Assembly: GCA_041392805.1 (NCBI GenBank)
Contig: JAWKLJ010000002.1
Span: 821,001-885,000, forward strand
Reading direction: 5' to 3'
DNA: 64,000 nucleotides
Origin: Saprospiraceae bacterium
GTDB lineage: Bacteria; Bacteroidota; Bacteroidia; Chitinophagales; Saprospiraceae
Both the position numbers and the translations under genes were made by a program. The notes beneath the pieces were generated by a model. That model saw nothing but the letters and a program-made list of their open reading frames with translations. It was not told the DNA's origin and ran no database searches. Below, in pieces: positions 9,215 to 18,896 of the stretch (its first letter is position 1; each line of letters begins with the position of its first letter).

Positions 9215-10753
9215 ATGCCCATTTCTCAAGGAGACTTATTATTCAAATTGATAAAATCACTCTCGAAAGCTGAAAAGCGGAATTTCAACCTTTACGTAAA
9301 GCGGATTCAATCGGAGGGAGAGGCCATGTTTTTTCAATTATTTGAAGTATTGGAAAAACAAAAAGTATATGAAGAAACAGCTGCCAAACTAAAGCTTAAC
9401 GGATTGTCAAATAGCCAATTCTCTAACCTAAAAAGGCATCTTTATCAACACTTACTGACCAGCCTCCGGCTCATGCACATTAGCAAACAACTGGATATTC
9501 AAATTAGGGAACTAATTGATTATGCCTATATTTTATATGGAAAAGGGCTCTATATCCAAGCCTTGAAAATCCTGCATCGCGCCAAGTCGATTGCCACCAC
9601 CAATCACCACAACCTGCTCTTACAGGAGATTATTGAATTTGAAAAACGCATCGAATCTCATCATATTACCAGGAGTTCTACCGAACGGATGAATAATTTG
9701 ACGTCCCAGGCGGAGTCTCAGGCAAGGATCAATACCAATATTATTTTTTTATCCAACCTGAAATTGGAACTACAACGCTTATTTATCAATAATGGTCATG
9801 CCAAAGGAGAAAAAGAGCGAGATAAGATCCTGACCCAATACGGTCCTCGGATTCGGGATTATAAAATTGAAGAATTCTCTTTTTTCGAAAGGGTATACTA
9901 CTACCAATCCCTGTATTGGTTACATTATATTTTAGGCAATTTTGATCGTTGTCATTTTTATGCTGCAGAATGGGTAGGACTATATCGCGAGGCCCCAAAT
10001 ATGATGGCAGAAGATGTAGACATTTACATGAGAGGCCTTCACCAACTGTTGACGACTTCTTTATTTACGAGAAATGCACCTGTCTTTCATCAAACTGTTG
10101 CCGCTTTAGAACAATTCTATAAGCGACAATTTCAACAATTAAATACCAATTCCAAAATCCTGGCTTTTTTGATCCGGTCCCAAGCCAAATTCAACCTGGC
10201 TTTTTTAAATGGGACTTACGAAAAAACACTGCAATTGGTTCCTGAAGTTTTAAATACCATTAAGCTTTACGATAACAAATTAGACTTACATAAAATACAG
10301 ATTTTCTACTACAAAATAGCCGGTTTATATTTAGCCAACGGACAGCCAGGCAAAGCAGTGGATTTCCTCAACCTCATTATCAATCTTAAGGCAGGGCATT
10401 TGAGGGAGGATATTCAGGCTTATTCCCGCTTAATGTTTTTAATGGCGCACTACGATTTGGACAACCAGGAAATTATGGAGTACCTGACGACATCTACCAC
10501 CCGATTTTTGAGCAAGATAAAGGATAAAAGCCGCCTCCAGGAGGTCTGCCTTCGCTTTTTCAGGCAGGCTGCTTATAAAAATACAAAAGAAAAACTAGCG
10601 CTTTTAAATACCCTGAAACTAGCCCTAAATGACTTGTGGAACGATCCTTTCGAACGGAGGGCCTTTGTATACTTGGACTTGATGATTTGGGTAGATAGCA
10701 AATTGACGTCTCTCCCGATCAAGGAGCTGCTAAAAAGGAGGTTGTTGGTATAA
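9215..10753 (+). CDS. Conserved hypothetical alpha-helical-repeat protein
   Basis: I do not recognise a named family. The 512-residue product has no signal peptide and no membrane helix and is almost entirely helical. The central and C-terminal parts look like TPR-type or other alpha-solenoid repeats, for example YILYGKGLYIQALKILHRAK, and AGLYLANGQPGKAVDFLNLI with the A/G spacing of TPR helices. The N-terminal 100 residues (LLFKLIKSLSKAEKRNFNLY, then a small helical bundle) resemble the start of many cytoplasmic Saprospiria proteins of unknown role. It stands alone between an intergenic region and a convergent Lgt-like gene. A scaffolding or protein-binding role is only inferred from the repeats. 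Confidence 0.6.
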   Translation: MPISQGDLLFKLIKSLSKAEKRNFNLYVKRIQSEGEAMFFQLFEVLEKQKVYEETAAKLKLNGLSNSQFSNLKRHLYQHLLTSLRLMHISKQLDIQIRELIDYAYILYGKGLYIQALKILHRAKSIATTNHHNLLLQEIIEFEKRIESHHITRSSTERMNNLTSQAESQARINTNIIFLSNLKLELQRLFINNGHAKGEKERDKILTQYGPRIRDYKIEEFSFFERVYYYQSLYWLHYILGNFDRCHFYAAEWVGLYREAPNMMAEDVDIYMRGLHQLLTTSLFTRNAPVFHQTVAALEQFYKRQFQQLNTNSKILAFLIRSQAKFNLAFLNGTYEKTLQLVPEVLNTIKLYDNKLDLHKIQIFYYKIAGLYLANGQPGKAVDFLNLIINLKAGHLREDIQAYSRLMFLMAHYDLDNQEIMEYLTTSTTRFLSKIKDKSRLQEVCLRFFRQAAYKNTKEKLALLNTLKLALNDLWNDPFERRAFVYLDLMIWVDSKLTSLPIKELLKRRLLV

Positions 10754-10764
10754 ATATTAGAATG

Positions 10765-11526
10765 CTATCTGTCAACAGGTGCGCTGAGTGTTTTTTTGGG
10801 AAAAAGCCATACCCGGTAATAGTAGGCCAATCCTAATAGACACGCTACTTGCAGGCTACCCATGCCCCATAACCAATGCACCCCAGGCTGGATAAATCCA
10901 GTGAAAAAACGATAGAAAAGATAAAAGACCATAAACAATTTAAAGATGGCTCCCTCTTTTAAAGTGGCCTTTTGAGCGACCAGCCACAGTCCCAGCCACA
11001 GAAATCCCAGAAAAAAAAACTCATACAGCGCCGTAGGATGGCGGTAAATCCCATCGCCCAGGTCCATTCCCCAGGGAAGCCCCGTCGGCAAACCATAGGT
11101 GGGCTCTGCTACGCCCATGCTAAAACAGCCCAAACGGCCAATCATCATTCCCAACAATAGCGGAAAGGTAAACAAATCACCAGACGAACGTTTTTCTCCA
11201 ATCAGGTATTTGCTTAATTCAACCCCAATCAAGCCGCCTAATAAGGCGCCAATGACTGTTTTGCTTTGGAAATAGTATAACCAATGGCCCTCAGGGCGCA
11301 AGAAATACAGTGGATTCTCTAGTGCCCCGAGGAGCCTAGAGCCAAAGAAGGCCCCAGCAGCTGCCCCCAGGAATACCCATTGCCTGCTGCTGCTAGCCAA
11401 GGCATCTCCCCGCCGCCGCCGCAGCCAGAGAAAATATCGAAAACCAATAAAAAAGGCTAATAGCTCAAAAATAAAATGTGCGGAAGTGGCAATCGGGCCC
11501 CATTTAAATATGATCGGAAAATCCAA
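10765..11526 (-). CDS. Lgt-like (prolipoprotein diacylglyceryl transferase family) membrane protein
   Basis: A polytopic protein of 253 residues with about seven hydrophobic helices. The Lgt hallmarks are recognisable: GRLG in the position of the family's GRxGNFxNxE loop, and RHPTALYE in the position of HPxQLYE. However, the Asn of GNF is replaced by Cys (GRLGCFSMG) and the downstream Asn/Glu pattern is altered. In Lgt this loop carries residues important for transferring diacylglycerol from phosphatidylglycerol to the lipobox cysteine. This copy may therefore be a diverged paralogue with another head-group substrate. Membership is confident; catalytic activity as Lgt is uncertain. It converges with the helical-repeat gene. 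Confidence 0.7.
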   Translation of the reverse strand: MDFPIIFKWGPIATSAHFIFELLAFFIGFRYFLWLRRRRGDALASSSRQWVFLGAAAGAFFGSRLLGALENPLYFLRPEGHWLYYFQSKTVIGALLGGLIGVELSKYLIGEKRSSGDLFTFPLLLGMMIGRLGCFSMGVAEPTYGLPTGLPWGMDLGDGIYRHPTALYEFFFLGFLWLGLWLVAQKATLKEGAIFKLFMVFYLFYRFFTGFIQPGVHWLWGMGSLQVACLLGLAYYYRVWLFPKKTLSAPVDR

Positions 11527-11704
11527 TTTGTTTTTTTACAAATATAAAAGAATTGGGGATTATTTTTTTATTTTGCATGCTGCTTCGAACACACTACATC
11601 CCAATCATTTCAATCCAACGGCGGTTCTAATTTTTATATTTTTTTATCCTTTATAAAGTAGCTATAATAGCTAGCTGCTGTAACGTTAAAGTCAAAATGT
11701 AGTC

Positions 11705-12088
11705 ATGAAAAAAAGACACGTTTTAATACTCCTTTTATTTCCGCTGTATATGTTTAGCCAATCTCGGCCAACTTACTGCGATGAATTACCTACCATGTAT
11801 GAAAAAGGGGGGATGCCAAAAGGTATTCAGGCTCCGAAGTTGCCAAGCTTCCCAACCCAAGCTTTTTCTGAATACAAGGTCCAAGTAGCTATCCTCCGCC
11901 ACACGGAACCAACCGCTCACCCCTTTCATTCCAGCTTGGTGGCGCGTTACCGTCCTTGCGAAGAGGTCTGGGTCATAGAATCTCGTGAAAGTTTTACGGA
12001 TAAAAGCAAGGCAGAACAATTGAAAAAAGAATTGATCGCCCTGGGGTACAGGGACGCCTACATTACGGAGTTAATTGGGTTTAAGTAA
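11705..12088 (+). CDS. Small exported SPOR-like protein
   Basis: This 127-residue product begins with a signal peptide (hydrophobic stretch to about residue 19, FSQ). The C-terminal 70 residues look like a divergent SPOR fold: YKVQVAILR as the first strand, a central VWVIES strand, then SFTDKSKAEQLKKELIALGYRDAYITEL, the helix-strand pattern typical of SPOR domains. SPOR domains bind denuded peptidoglycan, usually at division sites. A single short SPOR module with a signal peptide would be periplasmic. It lies just upstream of, and in the same direction as, the S9 peptidase, with 58 bases between them. The fold call is moderate. Confidence 0.55.
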   Translation: MKKRHVLILLLFPLYMFSQSRPTYCDELPTMYEKGGMPKGIQAPKLPSFPTQAFSEYKVQVAILRHTEPTAHPFHSSLVARYRPCEEVWVIESRESFTDKSKAEQLKKELIALGYRDAYITELIGFK

Positions 12089-12146
12089 ATCTATTTTCTT
12101 ACATTTACTTCCAACTTGATTTTCCATACAGACCTAAATCCATACT

Positions 12147-14183
12147 ATGAAAAAAGCCTTAGTTGTCTTTTATTTCCTCTGTTTTGCTATCTATTCCACA
12201 CAAGGCCAAACGAAAAACCCCAGTTTTGAAGAGGTTTTGTCGCTTAAACAGGCAGGAATACCCCTGATTTCTCCAGACGGGAAGCACGTCTTGTTTTCTG
12301 TTACCTCGACAGATTGGCAGGAAAATTCTTATGATACAGAGATTTGGCTCTCGAAAAATGGCGAGGAGCCTTTTCAATTGACAAATACCCTGGATGGCAG
12401 TAGCACTTCTCCCGCCTGGTCTCCTGATGGGCAATGGATCAGCTTTAAAGCGAAACGAGGGAAAAAAGCGCAGCTACACGTCGTGAGAGTGGCGGGTGGG
12501 GAAGCCTTTCCGGTTAGCCATGTGGAAGGAGATATTGGCGACCATGCATGGTCACCTGATGGTGCGAAAATAGCTTTCACCATGACCCCGGCTGAAACCA
12601 AAGAAGACAAAAAGCGAAAGGAGAAATTTGGTGCTTTTGAAGAAGATGATAATGAGTTTAAACGATCTGGGCTGTTTACTATTGATTTCGATCCTAATCA
12701 GCCCAGCCCATCTGATTTGCCGTGTTATGATGCCAAGGATAAAGCGGCGCAGGCATGGGACTGCATTGAATGGAAACAACCGGATACCTTGATTTTGACT
12801 GCTGAATTTACGGTTGAAGCTTTCGAATGGTCGCCTGACGGTCGCCAAATAGCCATTACCCATGCTCCTGATCCCCTTATCAATTCCTTTTTTGATGCAG
12901 ATATTTCCCTGTTGGAGGTAAAAACCAAAAAGCTGGAAGGATTAGTTAAAAATCCAAGTGCAGATAGTTTTGTCAAGTGGTCGCCAGACGGGAAAGCCAT
13001 CCTTTACACGAGTGCCGAAGATGATCGTAGCTCCAATTATTACAAAAATGGCAAATACTTTAAGCTGGTATTGGAGGGTAAAAAAACAATGCAGCTGGGA
13101 GCCGATTTTGATGAAGAAATTTATGGCGTGGAATGGCGACCCAATGGCATCTTCGCCCAGGCAAATATGCGAACATACGGCCACTTGCTAAAAATAGATG
13201 AGCGCACAGGCAAGGTCAGTATTATTTCTGGCCTCCCTGACCAGGTGATGGGTTTCACCCTGTCTAAAGATGGTGCCAAATTGGCTTTTGCTGCCGCTGA
13301 TGGTAAGACCTTGCGGGAAGTTTACACAACGTCAACGGCCAATATTTCTCCTAAGCCATTAACCCATTATACCCAACAAATAGCCAACTGGAAGATTGCC
13401 CAGAGTGAAGTTATCCAATGGAAAAGCAAGGATGGGACAACGATTGAAGGCGTTTTACATAAGCCTATGGATTATGATCCTACGAAAAAATATCCCCTGC
13501 TGGTCGTGATCCACGGTGGCCCCACTGGCGTAGATCGCCCTGCCCCGATTTTGTCTTATGTTTATCCGACTACCCAATGGCTCAACAAAGGGGCTTTGAT
13601 TTTACGGGTGAACTATCGGGGATCAGCGGGCTATGGCGAAGCTTTTCGTGCTTTGAATGTTCGCAACCTGGGCGTAGGCGACGCCTGGGATGTCCTCTCC
13701 GGTGTTGATTACCTGGATGAAAAAGGCCTGATCGACACGGGTAAGATGGGCTGTATGGGATGGAGCCAAGGTGGTTACATCTCCGCTTTTTTGACCACCA
13801 ATACGGATCGCTTTAAAGCCATTTCCGTCGGTGCAGGCATTTCCAATTGGATGACTTATTACGTGAATACAGATATTCACCCCTTTACCCGCCAATACCT
13901 CCAAGCAACACCCTGGGAAGATGAAGCCATCTACCGGAAAACCTCACCCATGACGACTATCAACAAGGCTCGCACGCCTACCTTGATTCAACATGGTGAA
14001 TACGACCAGCGTGTTCCCATCGCTAATGCCTATGAGTTGCTGCAAGGACTCCGAGACGTCGGCGTTACGTCTAAATTGATCGTGTACAAAGGCTTTGGCC
14101 ACGGTATCACCAAGCCAAAGGAAAGGTTGGCTGCCGTCGTGCATAATTGGGAGTGGTTTAATCAATATGTTTTTGGGGAGTAG
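12147..14183 (+). CDS. Secreted S9 prolyl-oligopeptidase-family serine peptidase (acylaminoacyl/dipeptidyl peptidase-like)
   Basis: A 678-residue protein with a signal peptide (to about FAIYSTQGQ), a seven-bladed WD40-like propeller with repeated WSPDG motifs (residues about 30-400), and a C-terminal alpha/beta hydrolase. The catalytic triad is complete: Ser540 in GWSQGGY, Asp620 in GEYDQRVP and His652 in GFGHGI. The oxyanion region HGGPTG is present. The spacing matches S9C/S9B enzymes that cleave short peptides in the periplasm. Bacteroidota encode many of these for peptide scavenging. The precise specificity cannot be told from the sequence. Confidence 0.9.
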   Translation: MKKALVVFYFLCFAIYSTQGQTKNPSFEEVLSLKQAGIPLISPDGKHVLFSVTSTDWQENSYDTEIWLSKNGEEPFQLTNTLDGSSTSPAWSPDGQWISFKAKRGKKAQLHVVRVAGGEAFPVSHVEGDIGDHAWSPDGAKIAFTMTPAETKEDKKRKEKFGAFEEDDNEFKRSGLFTIDFDPNQPSPSDLPCYDAKDKAAQAWDCIEWKQPDTLILTAEFTVEAFEWSPDGRQIAITHAPDPLINSFFDADISLLEVKTKKLEGLVKNPSADSFVKWSPDGKAILYTSAEDDRSSNYYKNGKYFKLVLEGKKTMQLGADFDEEIYGVEWRPNGIFAQANMRTYGHLLKIDERTGKVSIISGLPDQVMGFTLSKDGAKLAFAAADGKTLREVYTTSTANISPKPLTHYTQQIANWKIAQSEVIQWKSKDGTTIEGVLHKPMDYDPTKKYPLLVVIHGGPTGVDRPAPILSYVYPTTQWLNKGALILRVNYRGSAGYGEAFRALNVRNLGVGDAWDVLSGVDYLDEKGLIDTGKMGCMGWSQGGYISAFLTTNTDRFKAISVGAGISNWMTYYVNTDIHPFTRQYLQATPWEDEAIYRKTSPMTTINKARTPTLIQHGEYDQRVPIANAYELLQGLRDVGVTSKLIVYKGFGHGITKPKERLAAVVHNWEWFNQYVFGE

Positions 14184-14272
14184 GGGAGAGTGGGGGAGAT
14201 TTGGGGTATTTGTGTAAGCAGGTATAGCGATAAATTGGATAAAATATGAATAAAAATTAGATAAGAACTTAG

Positions 14273-14298
14273 GCAACAATACAAAAGCTTTATCTTTG
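14273..14298 (+). promoter_or_regulatory. Candidate promoter of the Fic gene with GATAA-type direct repeats
   Basis: TATCTTTG at 14291-14298 matches TAnnTTTG exactly. An upstream TTAG lies about 18 bases before it. Transcription would start near 14305, leaving a leader of only about 13 bases. Around it are at least four copies of a GATAAA-like unit (14228, 14238, 14260 and 14299-14316), which could be iterated operator sites. Confidence 0.4.
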
Positions 14299-14317
14299 GA
14301 TAAAATGTGGATAAAAA

Positions 14318-15388
14318 ATGGAGAAGAAATTTCATTTTGACTTTATCACTACACAAGAAATAATAAAAAAGGTAGGCTTCATTGATTCCTTTAAAGGCAA
14401 ATGGGAGTCCATTCAAAAAGAAGAGAATAAATATTTGAAGGAGCTAAAGAGACTTGCAACTATTCAAAGTATTGGATCATCAACCAGGATTGAGGGAGCC
14501 ACTTTGACTAATGAAGAAGTAGCAACATTAATAGAGAATTTAAAGATCAATAAATTAGAGACAAGAGATGAACAAGAAGCAATAGGATATTATGAAGTTT
14601 TAGAGGTGATTTTAGATGAATACAGCGTGATTGAATTAACTGAATCAAATATATTTAACCTCCATAATCTCTTACTTAAATTCAGTAATAAGGATAGTTC
14701 CCACAGAGGGGGGTATAAGCTCTTATCCAATAAAGTTGTAGCGACTTATCCAGGTGGCGAACAAAAAGTGATTTTCAATACAACAGATCCGTTTTTAGTC
14801 AAGAAAGAAATGGAGGATTTATTAATGTGGTATAACGGTGAGACTAAGCGAGGAATAATGCATCCATTGTTATGTATTGCTGGGTTTGTTTATGAATTTT
14901 TATCTATTCACCCATTTCAAGATGGAAATGGTAGGCTGTCAAGATTGTTGACTTCACTGCTGCTATTACAAAATGATTATGATTTCATTCAATATATCTC
15001 CTTTGAAAATCAGATTGAAGGTAGTAAGAAAAGGTATTATCAAGTTTTAATGAATGCTCAACAGCATCGAGGAACTCAAAAGGAAATTATTAATGATTGG
15101 GTATTATATTTTTTAGGTAGTATAACGGAGCTAATCAATAAATTGGAGCATAAGTATGAAAGATACAAGGTTATTGGACCATATTTAAATCAGCGTCAAA
15201 AGGAATTAGTAACTTTCATTGAGCAGAATGAGCCCTTGAAGATTAGCGATATTAGCGAAGGCCTAAAAGTATATTCTATCCATTCGATCAAAAAGGATCT
15301 TCAATATTTATACCAAGAAAATGTAATTGATAAATTGGGAAGAGGAAGAGGAACAACCTATTTTTTATTGAGGAAAGACGAAGAATAA
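14318..15388 (+). CDS. Fic-domain protein (putative AMPylase, class II with N-terminal inhibitory motif)
   Basis: A 356-residue Fic protein. The catalytic loop HPFQDGNGRLSR, starting at His198, matches HxFx(D/E)GNGRxxR fully, so nucleotidyl transfer to a target hydroxyl is expected. An S/T-xxx-E-G inhibitory motif (S55-T-R-I-E59-G60) lies N-terminal, as in class II Fic proteins, where the Glu blocks ATP gamma-phosphate binding. The C-terminal 80 residues look like a winged helix (ISDISEGLKVYSIHSIKKDLQYL), common in this subgroup and suggesting DNA binding or autoregulation. The gene is visibly more AT-rich and lysine-rich than its neighbours and stands alone, which suggests acquisition. No antitoxin partner is adjacent; the inhibitory motif would make one unnecessary. 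Confidence 0.9.
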   Translation: MEKKFHFDFITTQEIIKKVGFIDSFKGKWESIQKEENKYLKELKRLATIQSIGSSTRIEGATLTNEEVATLIENLKINKLETRDEQEAIGYYEVLEVILDEYSVIELTESNIFNLHNLLLKFSNKDSSHRGGYKLLSNKVVATYPGGEQKVIFNTTDPFLVKKEMEDLLMWYNGETKRGIMHPLLCIAGFVYEFLSIHPFQDGNGRLSRLLTSLLLLQNDYDFIQYISFENQIEGSKKRYYQVLMNAQQHRGTQKEIINDWVLYFLGSITELINKLEHKYERYKVIGPYLNQRQKELVTFIEQNEPLKISDISEGLKVYSIHSIKKDLQYLYQENVIDKLGRGRGTTYFLLRKDEE

Positions 15389-15408
15389 GAGACAATACTC
15401 CCTCACTC

Positions 15409-17787
15409 TCAAACCCCCTTCACCGTCACCCTCAACGCCTTCAAGCCCTGCACCCCTTGCAATTTACCCAGGTTAAGCGATTCAATATTATCTTCGATAT
15501 ATCCTTCATGGACCAGGTATTCAAGGTATTCTAAGTACTCCTGTTTATCTTTGTCCTGGAGGTAGACGATGGCTATTTTTCCCGCGACAGTCAGACGCTC
15601 TCCGGTTTCCTCGATCGTCGCTTTATCAATTCGTTTTTTCAGGATTTCGTAGCGGACATTGTAGGCGCCATCTACATCAAATTGTTTTTCGTCCATCCGA
15701 AAGCGGATCGAAAGCGGGGAGGTATAGGCAAAAATGAGCTGGGCGGTTTCAAGCGGAACGGGTAGTTTGGGCCCTAATTTATGCACAAGCCTTGTCACCT
15801 CCGTCATATTGATCAATTGCCACAAGCGGAAGTTTTTCAAGTGCAAATCTGAAAAACAGTCTTTGCGGAGGAGGGATTGCCCAAGGTACAAATCATATTC
15901 AACGCCATCTGTTTTGTATTTTTCAAAATAATGGGGCAATACCTTTTGCATCTTCTTTTCCTCTTGCAACAGGTAACTAGAAATGGCATTATTTAGTTTT
16001 GAGACGCTGGATTCGTAGTTTTTTCTTTGCAGGTAGACCATACCGTGCTGCTCGTCTATTTGCTTAAAGTATTGATTTGTAATTGGTTGTATATGCTCAA
16101 AGGTTTTACCCAATTGTCTTAGCAAGGGATGAATTTCATCGTGTAGGGTTTCAATAATGCGGGATTCATCACCAGAGTTAAACGAATGGTTTAGTTCGTC
16201 CAAATCTTTTTCTACCTTCATCAACAGTTGATTCGCTAAAGGGAAGGTGACCAGCTTAGTACTTTTTTGTATCGCCTCCTTCACCAATTGAAGGTTGTGC
16301 AGCAAATCGGCTTGAATGGCCTTATTTCTCTTTTCCGAGGAGCTAACAATATCCGCTTGTCCATAAAGTGGGTAAACATCCTGAAATATGATGGGCTCTA
16401 CGGTTGCATTTTCATCCTTCTCCCTGGCCTCAAGTAGGTTGTAACTGGCTTCAATAAATCGCCATTCTACACTAGGATGCAAAGCAGTATACTGTTCACG
16501 AATGATGGATTCAATCTTATTGTCAATTTCCTCCCGACTTCTTTCTACGGCCATACTGAAAAGGCCCACTACTTCTTTAAATTTTAGTTCAATAAAAGTA
16601 TGCAGCGCATAGGGTTGTGCAGCGCCTATTTCAAGTAATCCAATCACCTTATCCTGTTGACTCATTAAAGGGGCAACGATGATGCTTCTGATGCCAGCAG
16701 CTAATAAATCTTTTTCGATAGCTGTAGGCCGCTTGATTTCTTTTAGGTCTTCCATCAGTAGGATAGTCCGGTATTTGCATACCTTTTCGTAGATCGAGCC
16801 CGCATTTTCTGGCGCCAAGAGCATTTTTTCTCGGTCCGCCAGAAAATCATATCTTATTTTATATTGATGGGCAACGGTATTTTCCAGCGGATAATCGATA
16901 GCTGTTATGCCTACCTTCAATTTGGGAAAACCAAAATAATTGCGCAACAAGTTGCGAATATGTTCCAGTTTCGTTGGATCAACCAAGGTGTTTTTTTCCA
17001 GCAGATGATAACGAAGCCTTGAAAGCGATTCCTCTTCGGTAATGTCAACCAGGTGGCCAATGGTAAAACCAGTGAATTCAAAATGATCAGCAGGAAGATG
17101 GGTTAGCCACAATTTTGTATCGTACATGTTGCTAAGCATCTCATTGATCTGTTCCTGACTAAGGGGTTTAAGGGGCTTTAGCAGCTTGATTTTCAGAAAT
17201 TGAAAATCCATGATCGTCTTATAAAAGCGAACCAGGCCATTTTTGTCTGTAACTGATATGGTTAGCGATGGGTCCACATCAATATTTTGACCATAAAAGC
17301 GATTGAGGATCAGGCTAGAGGCCCTGGTTATCGCAGAACATTCAAATACGCTATTGGATTGATTAGTTTCAAATTGGATTTCCTTTCCATCTTTTAGTTT
17401 TTCCATGGCTGGCGTACTATAGATGTGGTCCATTTCGAAAGGAGCAGAAAGTTTTACCAATTGGGTATCCCTCAAGGCAGGGGGCAAGAAGCAAAGCATC
17501 ATCAGCTGAAGGGTGTCTTTGAATTGCTCAAGTAGGCCCCTATCTTCAATCGGACCCCGTAGCTCGGGGGTTAGTGCAATGCGTTCCAGCAGTGTTTTGG
17601 CCAGAAAAGCTTCGGCGTAGTCCTCACTATACTGTTTTTCTTCAATATACTCTACCAAAGGTTCAAAACATAGGGTAGATGGATAGGGAATGTGCATGAT
17701 CCCTAGCATCTGGTTCAAATCTCTACCCTTTAGTTTTAATTGGATGGGCTTTTTGATGTGTGGATTGGTTACAAGTGCAGTTTCCAT
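15409..17787 (-). CDS. Large GAF-domain protein of unknown function
   Basis: A cytoplasmic protein of 792 residues without signal peptide or membrane helix. One region (about 300-420) has GAF features: an AAGIRSIIVAPLMSQQDKVIGLLEIGAA block is clearly the GAF core around the ligand pocket. The rest is mostly helical, with a long coiled-coil-like stretch at about residues 490-620 (QADLLHNLQLVKEAIQKS and following). No kinase, GGDEF or effector domain is recognisable. It is the last gene of a leftward group behind the epimerase, 65 bases away. A signalling or sensory role is inferred from GAF only. Similar orphan GAF proteins are frequent in Saprospiria and Cytophagia. Confidence 0.65.
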   Translation of the reverse strand: METALVTNPHIKKPIQLKLKGRDLNQMLGIMHIPYPSTLCFEPLVEYIEEKQYSEDYAEAFLAKTLLERIALTPELRGPIEDRGLLEQFKDTLQLMMLCFLPPALRDTQLVKLSAPFEMDHIYSTPAMEKLKDGKEIQFETNQSNSVFECSAITRASSLILNRFYGQNIDVDPSLTISVTDKNGLVRFYKTIMDFQFLKIKLLKPLKPLSQEQINEMLSNMYDTKLWLTHLPADHFEFTGFTIGHLVDITEEESLSRLRYHLLEKNTLVDPTKLEHIRNLLRNYFGFPKLKVGITAIDYPLENTVAHQYKIRYDFLADREKMLLAPENAGSIYEKVCKYRTILLMEDLKEIKRPTAIEKDLLAAGIRSIIVAPLMSQQDKVIGLLEIGAAQPYALHTFIELKFKEVVGLFSMAVERSREEIDNKIESIIREQYTALHPSVEWRFIEASYNLLEAREKDENATVEPIIFQDVYPLYGQADIVSSSEKRNKAIQADLLHNLQLVKEAIQKSTKLVTFPLANQLLMKVEKDLDELNHSFNSGDESRIIETLHDEIHPLLRQLGKTFEHIQPITNQYFKQIDEQHGMVYLQRKNYESSVSKLNNAISSYLLQEEKKMQKVLPHYFEKYKTDGVEYDLYLGQSLLRKDCFSDLHLKNFRLWQLINMTEVTRLVHKLGPKLPVPLETAQLIFAYTSPLSIRFRMDEKQFDVDGAYNVRYEILKKRIDKATIEETGERLTVAGKIAIVYLQDKDKQEYLEYLEYLVHEGYIEDNIESLNLGKLQGVQGLKALRVTVKGV

Positions 17788-17852
17788 CTTCTTTTTTTTT
17801 GTCTATTATTTCATAAACAAGTTAAACAGAAAAAAAGATGAGGTTCACATGA

Positions 17853-18893
17853 TTAAGGCCAGGCGAGTGGCAGTATTTTAGGCGCATAGTTATCTTTGGT
17901 GGCCTCCAGGAATAATTGCGTCATTTCTCTTATACTTTGGTCAATAGGCAAGTAATGAAATTCAAAATCCGTTTTGGATTTTTGATTGGAATAAGTATTC
18001 GGCAGTGAGGTGATGCTTATCGTTTCTTTGGTAACGGGCGGATTAGCAACAGCGAAAAGGCGGGCTAAGGCGGCTATACGCCATGCCAATGCGCCCATCC
18101 ACGGCTTTAACGGCCACCGGGGCGCCGCAACACCCAGGCCATCCGCCATTTTGGACAATAGGTCATGGTAGGGTAAGCTGGCAGCACTCAGTATAAAGCG
18201 TTCCCCTTCTATATTATCTTCCATAAGCAGTATCAAAAAACGGGCGACATCCCTGACATCGACAAAACCATTAGCGCCAGTGGGATAAAAACCATGTTGT
18301 TGGCTAACCAATTTCAATAGCTTGAGGGGACCGCGGTCCCAAAAACCACCACCCAAGATCATGGCGGGATTGACGACAGCCACTGTTAGCCCTTCTGCCT
18401 GGGCGCGCCAAATTTCCTGTTCGGCCAGGTATTTGCTGATGCCGTAATTGGTGTTATGGGGGCTGTGTTCCCATTTTGTTTTTTCATCAATTATTCTAGC
18501 ATTTTTGGGGCGGCCAATGGCTGCAATAGAGCTAACATAGACCAATTTTTTTACCCCCAAATGCAGCGCTATATTGGCAACATTGGCTGTCCCCTCTTGA
18601 TTGACCTTATACATTTCTTTAACCTCGCGTTTGTCAAAGGAAATAAAGGCGGCACAGTGATAAACCTGATCAACACCGGTCATGGCTGCTTCCAGACCCA
18701 CAATGTCAAGCAAATCGCAATTGATCCAATTGACTTTATCTAATACAGGGTTTACCAAATCCAAGGGGCTATGGTCTCTTTTTAAAGCTTTGATATTAGT
18801 ATAACCTTCGTATACTAAATACCTTAATAAATAGGAGCCAACCATCCCCGTCGCCCCCGTAACCAAAATAGAAGTTTGTTCAGGATTAGCCAT
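17853..18893 (-). CDS. NAD-dependent epimerase/dehydratase (extended SDR, dihydroflavonol-reductase-like)
   Basis: The N-terminus of this 346-residue protein holds the extended-SDR Rossmann motif TGATGMVGSYLLR. The catalytic pattern follows: VYVSSIAAIG with the Ser, then YGISK with the catalytic Tyr and Lys. DVRDVAR is the typical late SDR motif. The overall layout resembles dihydroflavonol-4-reductase or 3-beta-HSD-like family members that act on small hydroxy/keto substrates. The start lies 3 bases after the end of anmK, so the two are surely co-transcribed. The substrate is unknown. The operon partner recycles cell-wall sugars, but a direct link is speculative. Confidence 0.85.
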   Translation of the reverse strand: MANPEQTSILVTGATGMVGSYLLRYLVYEGYTNIKALKRDHSPLDLVNPVLDKVNWINCDLLDIVGLEAAMTGVDQVYHCAAFISFDKREVKEMYKVNQEGTANVANIALHLGVKKLVYVSSIAAIGRPKNARIIDEKTKWEHSPHNTNYGISKYLAEQEIWRAQAEGLTVAVVNPAMILGGGFWDRGPLKLLKLVSQQHGFYPTGANGFVDVRDVARFLILLMEDNIEGERFILSAASLPYHDLLSKMADGLGVAAPRWPLKPWMGALAWRIAALARLFAVANPPVTKETISITSLPNTYSNQKSKTDFEFHYLPIDQSIREMTQLFLEATKDNYAPKILPLAWP

Positions 18894-18896
18894 TAA

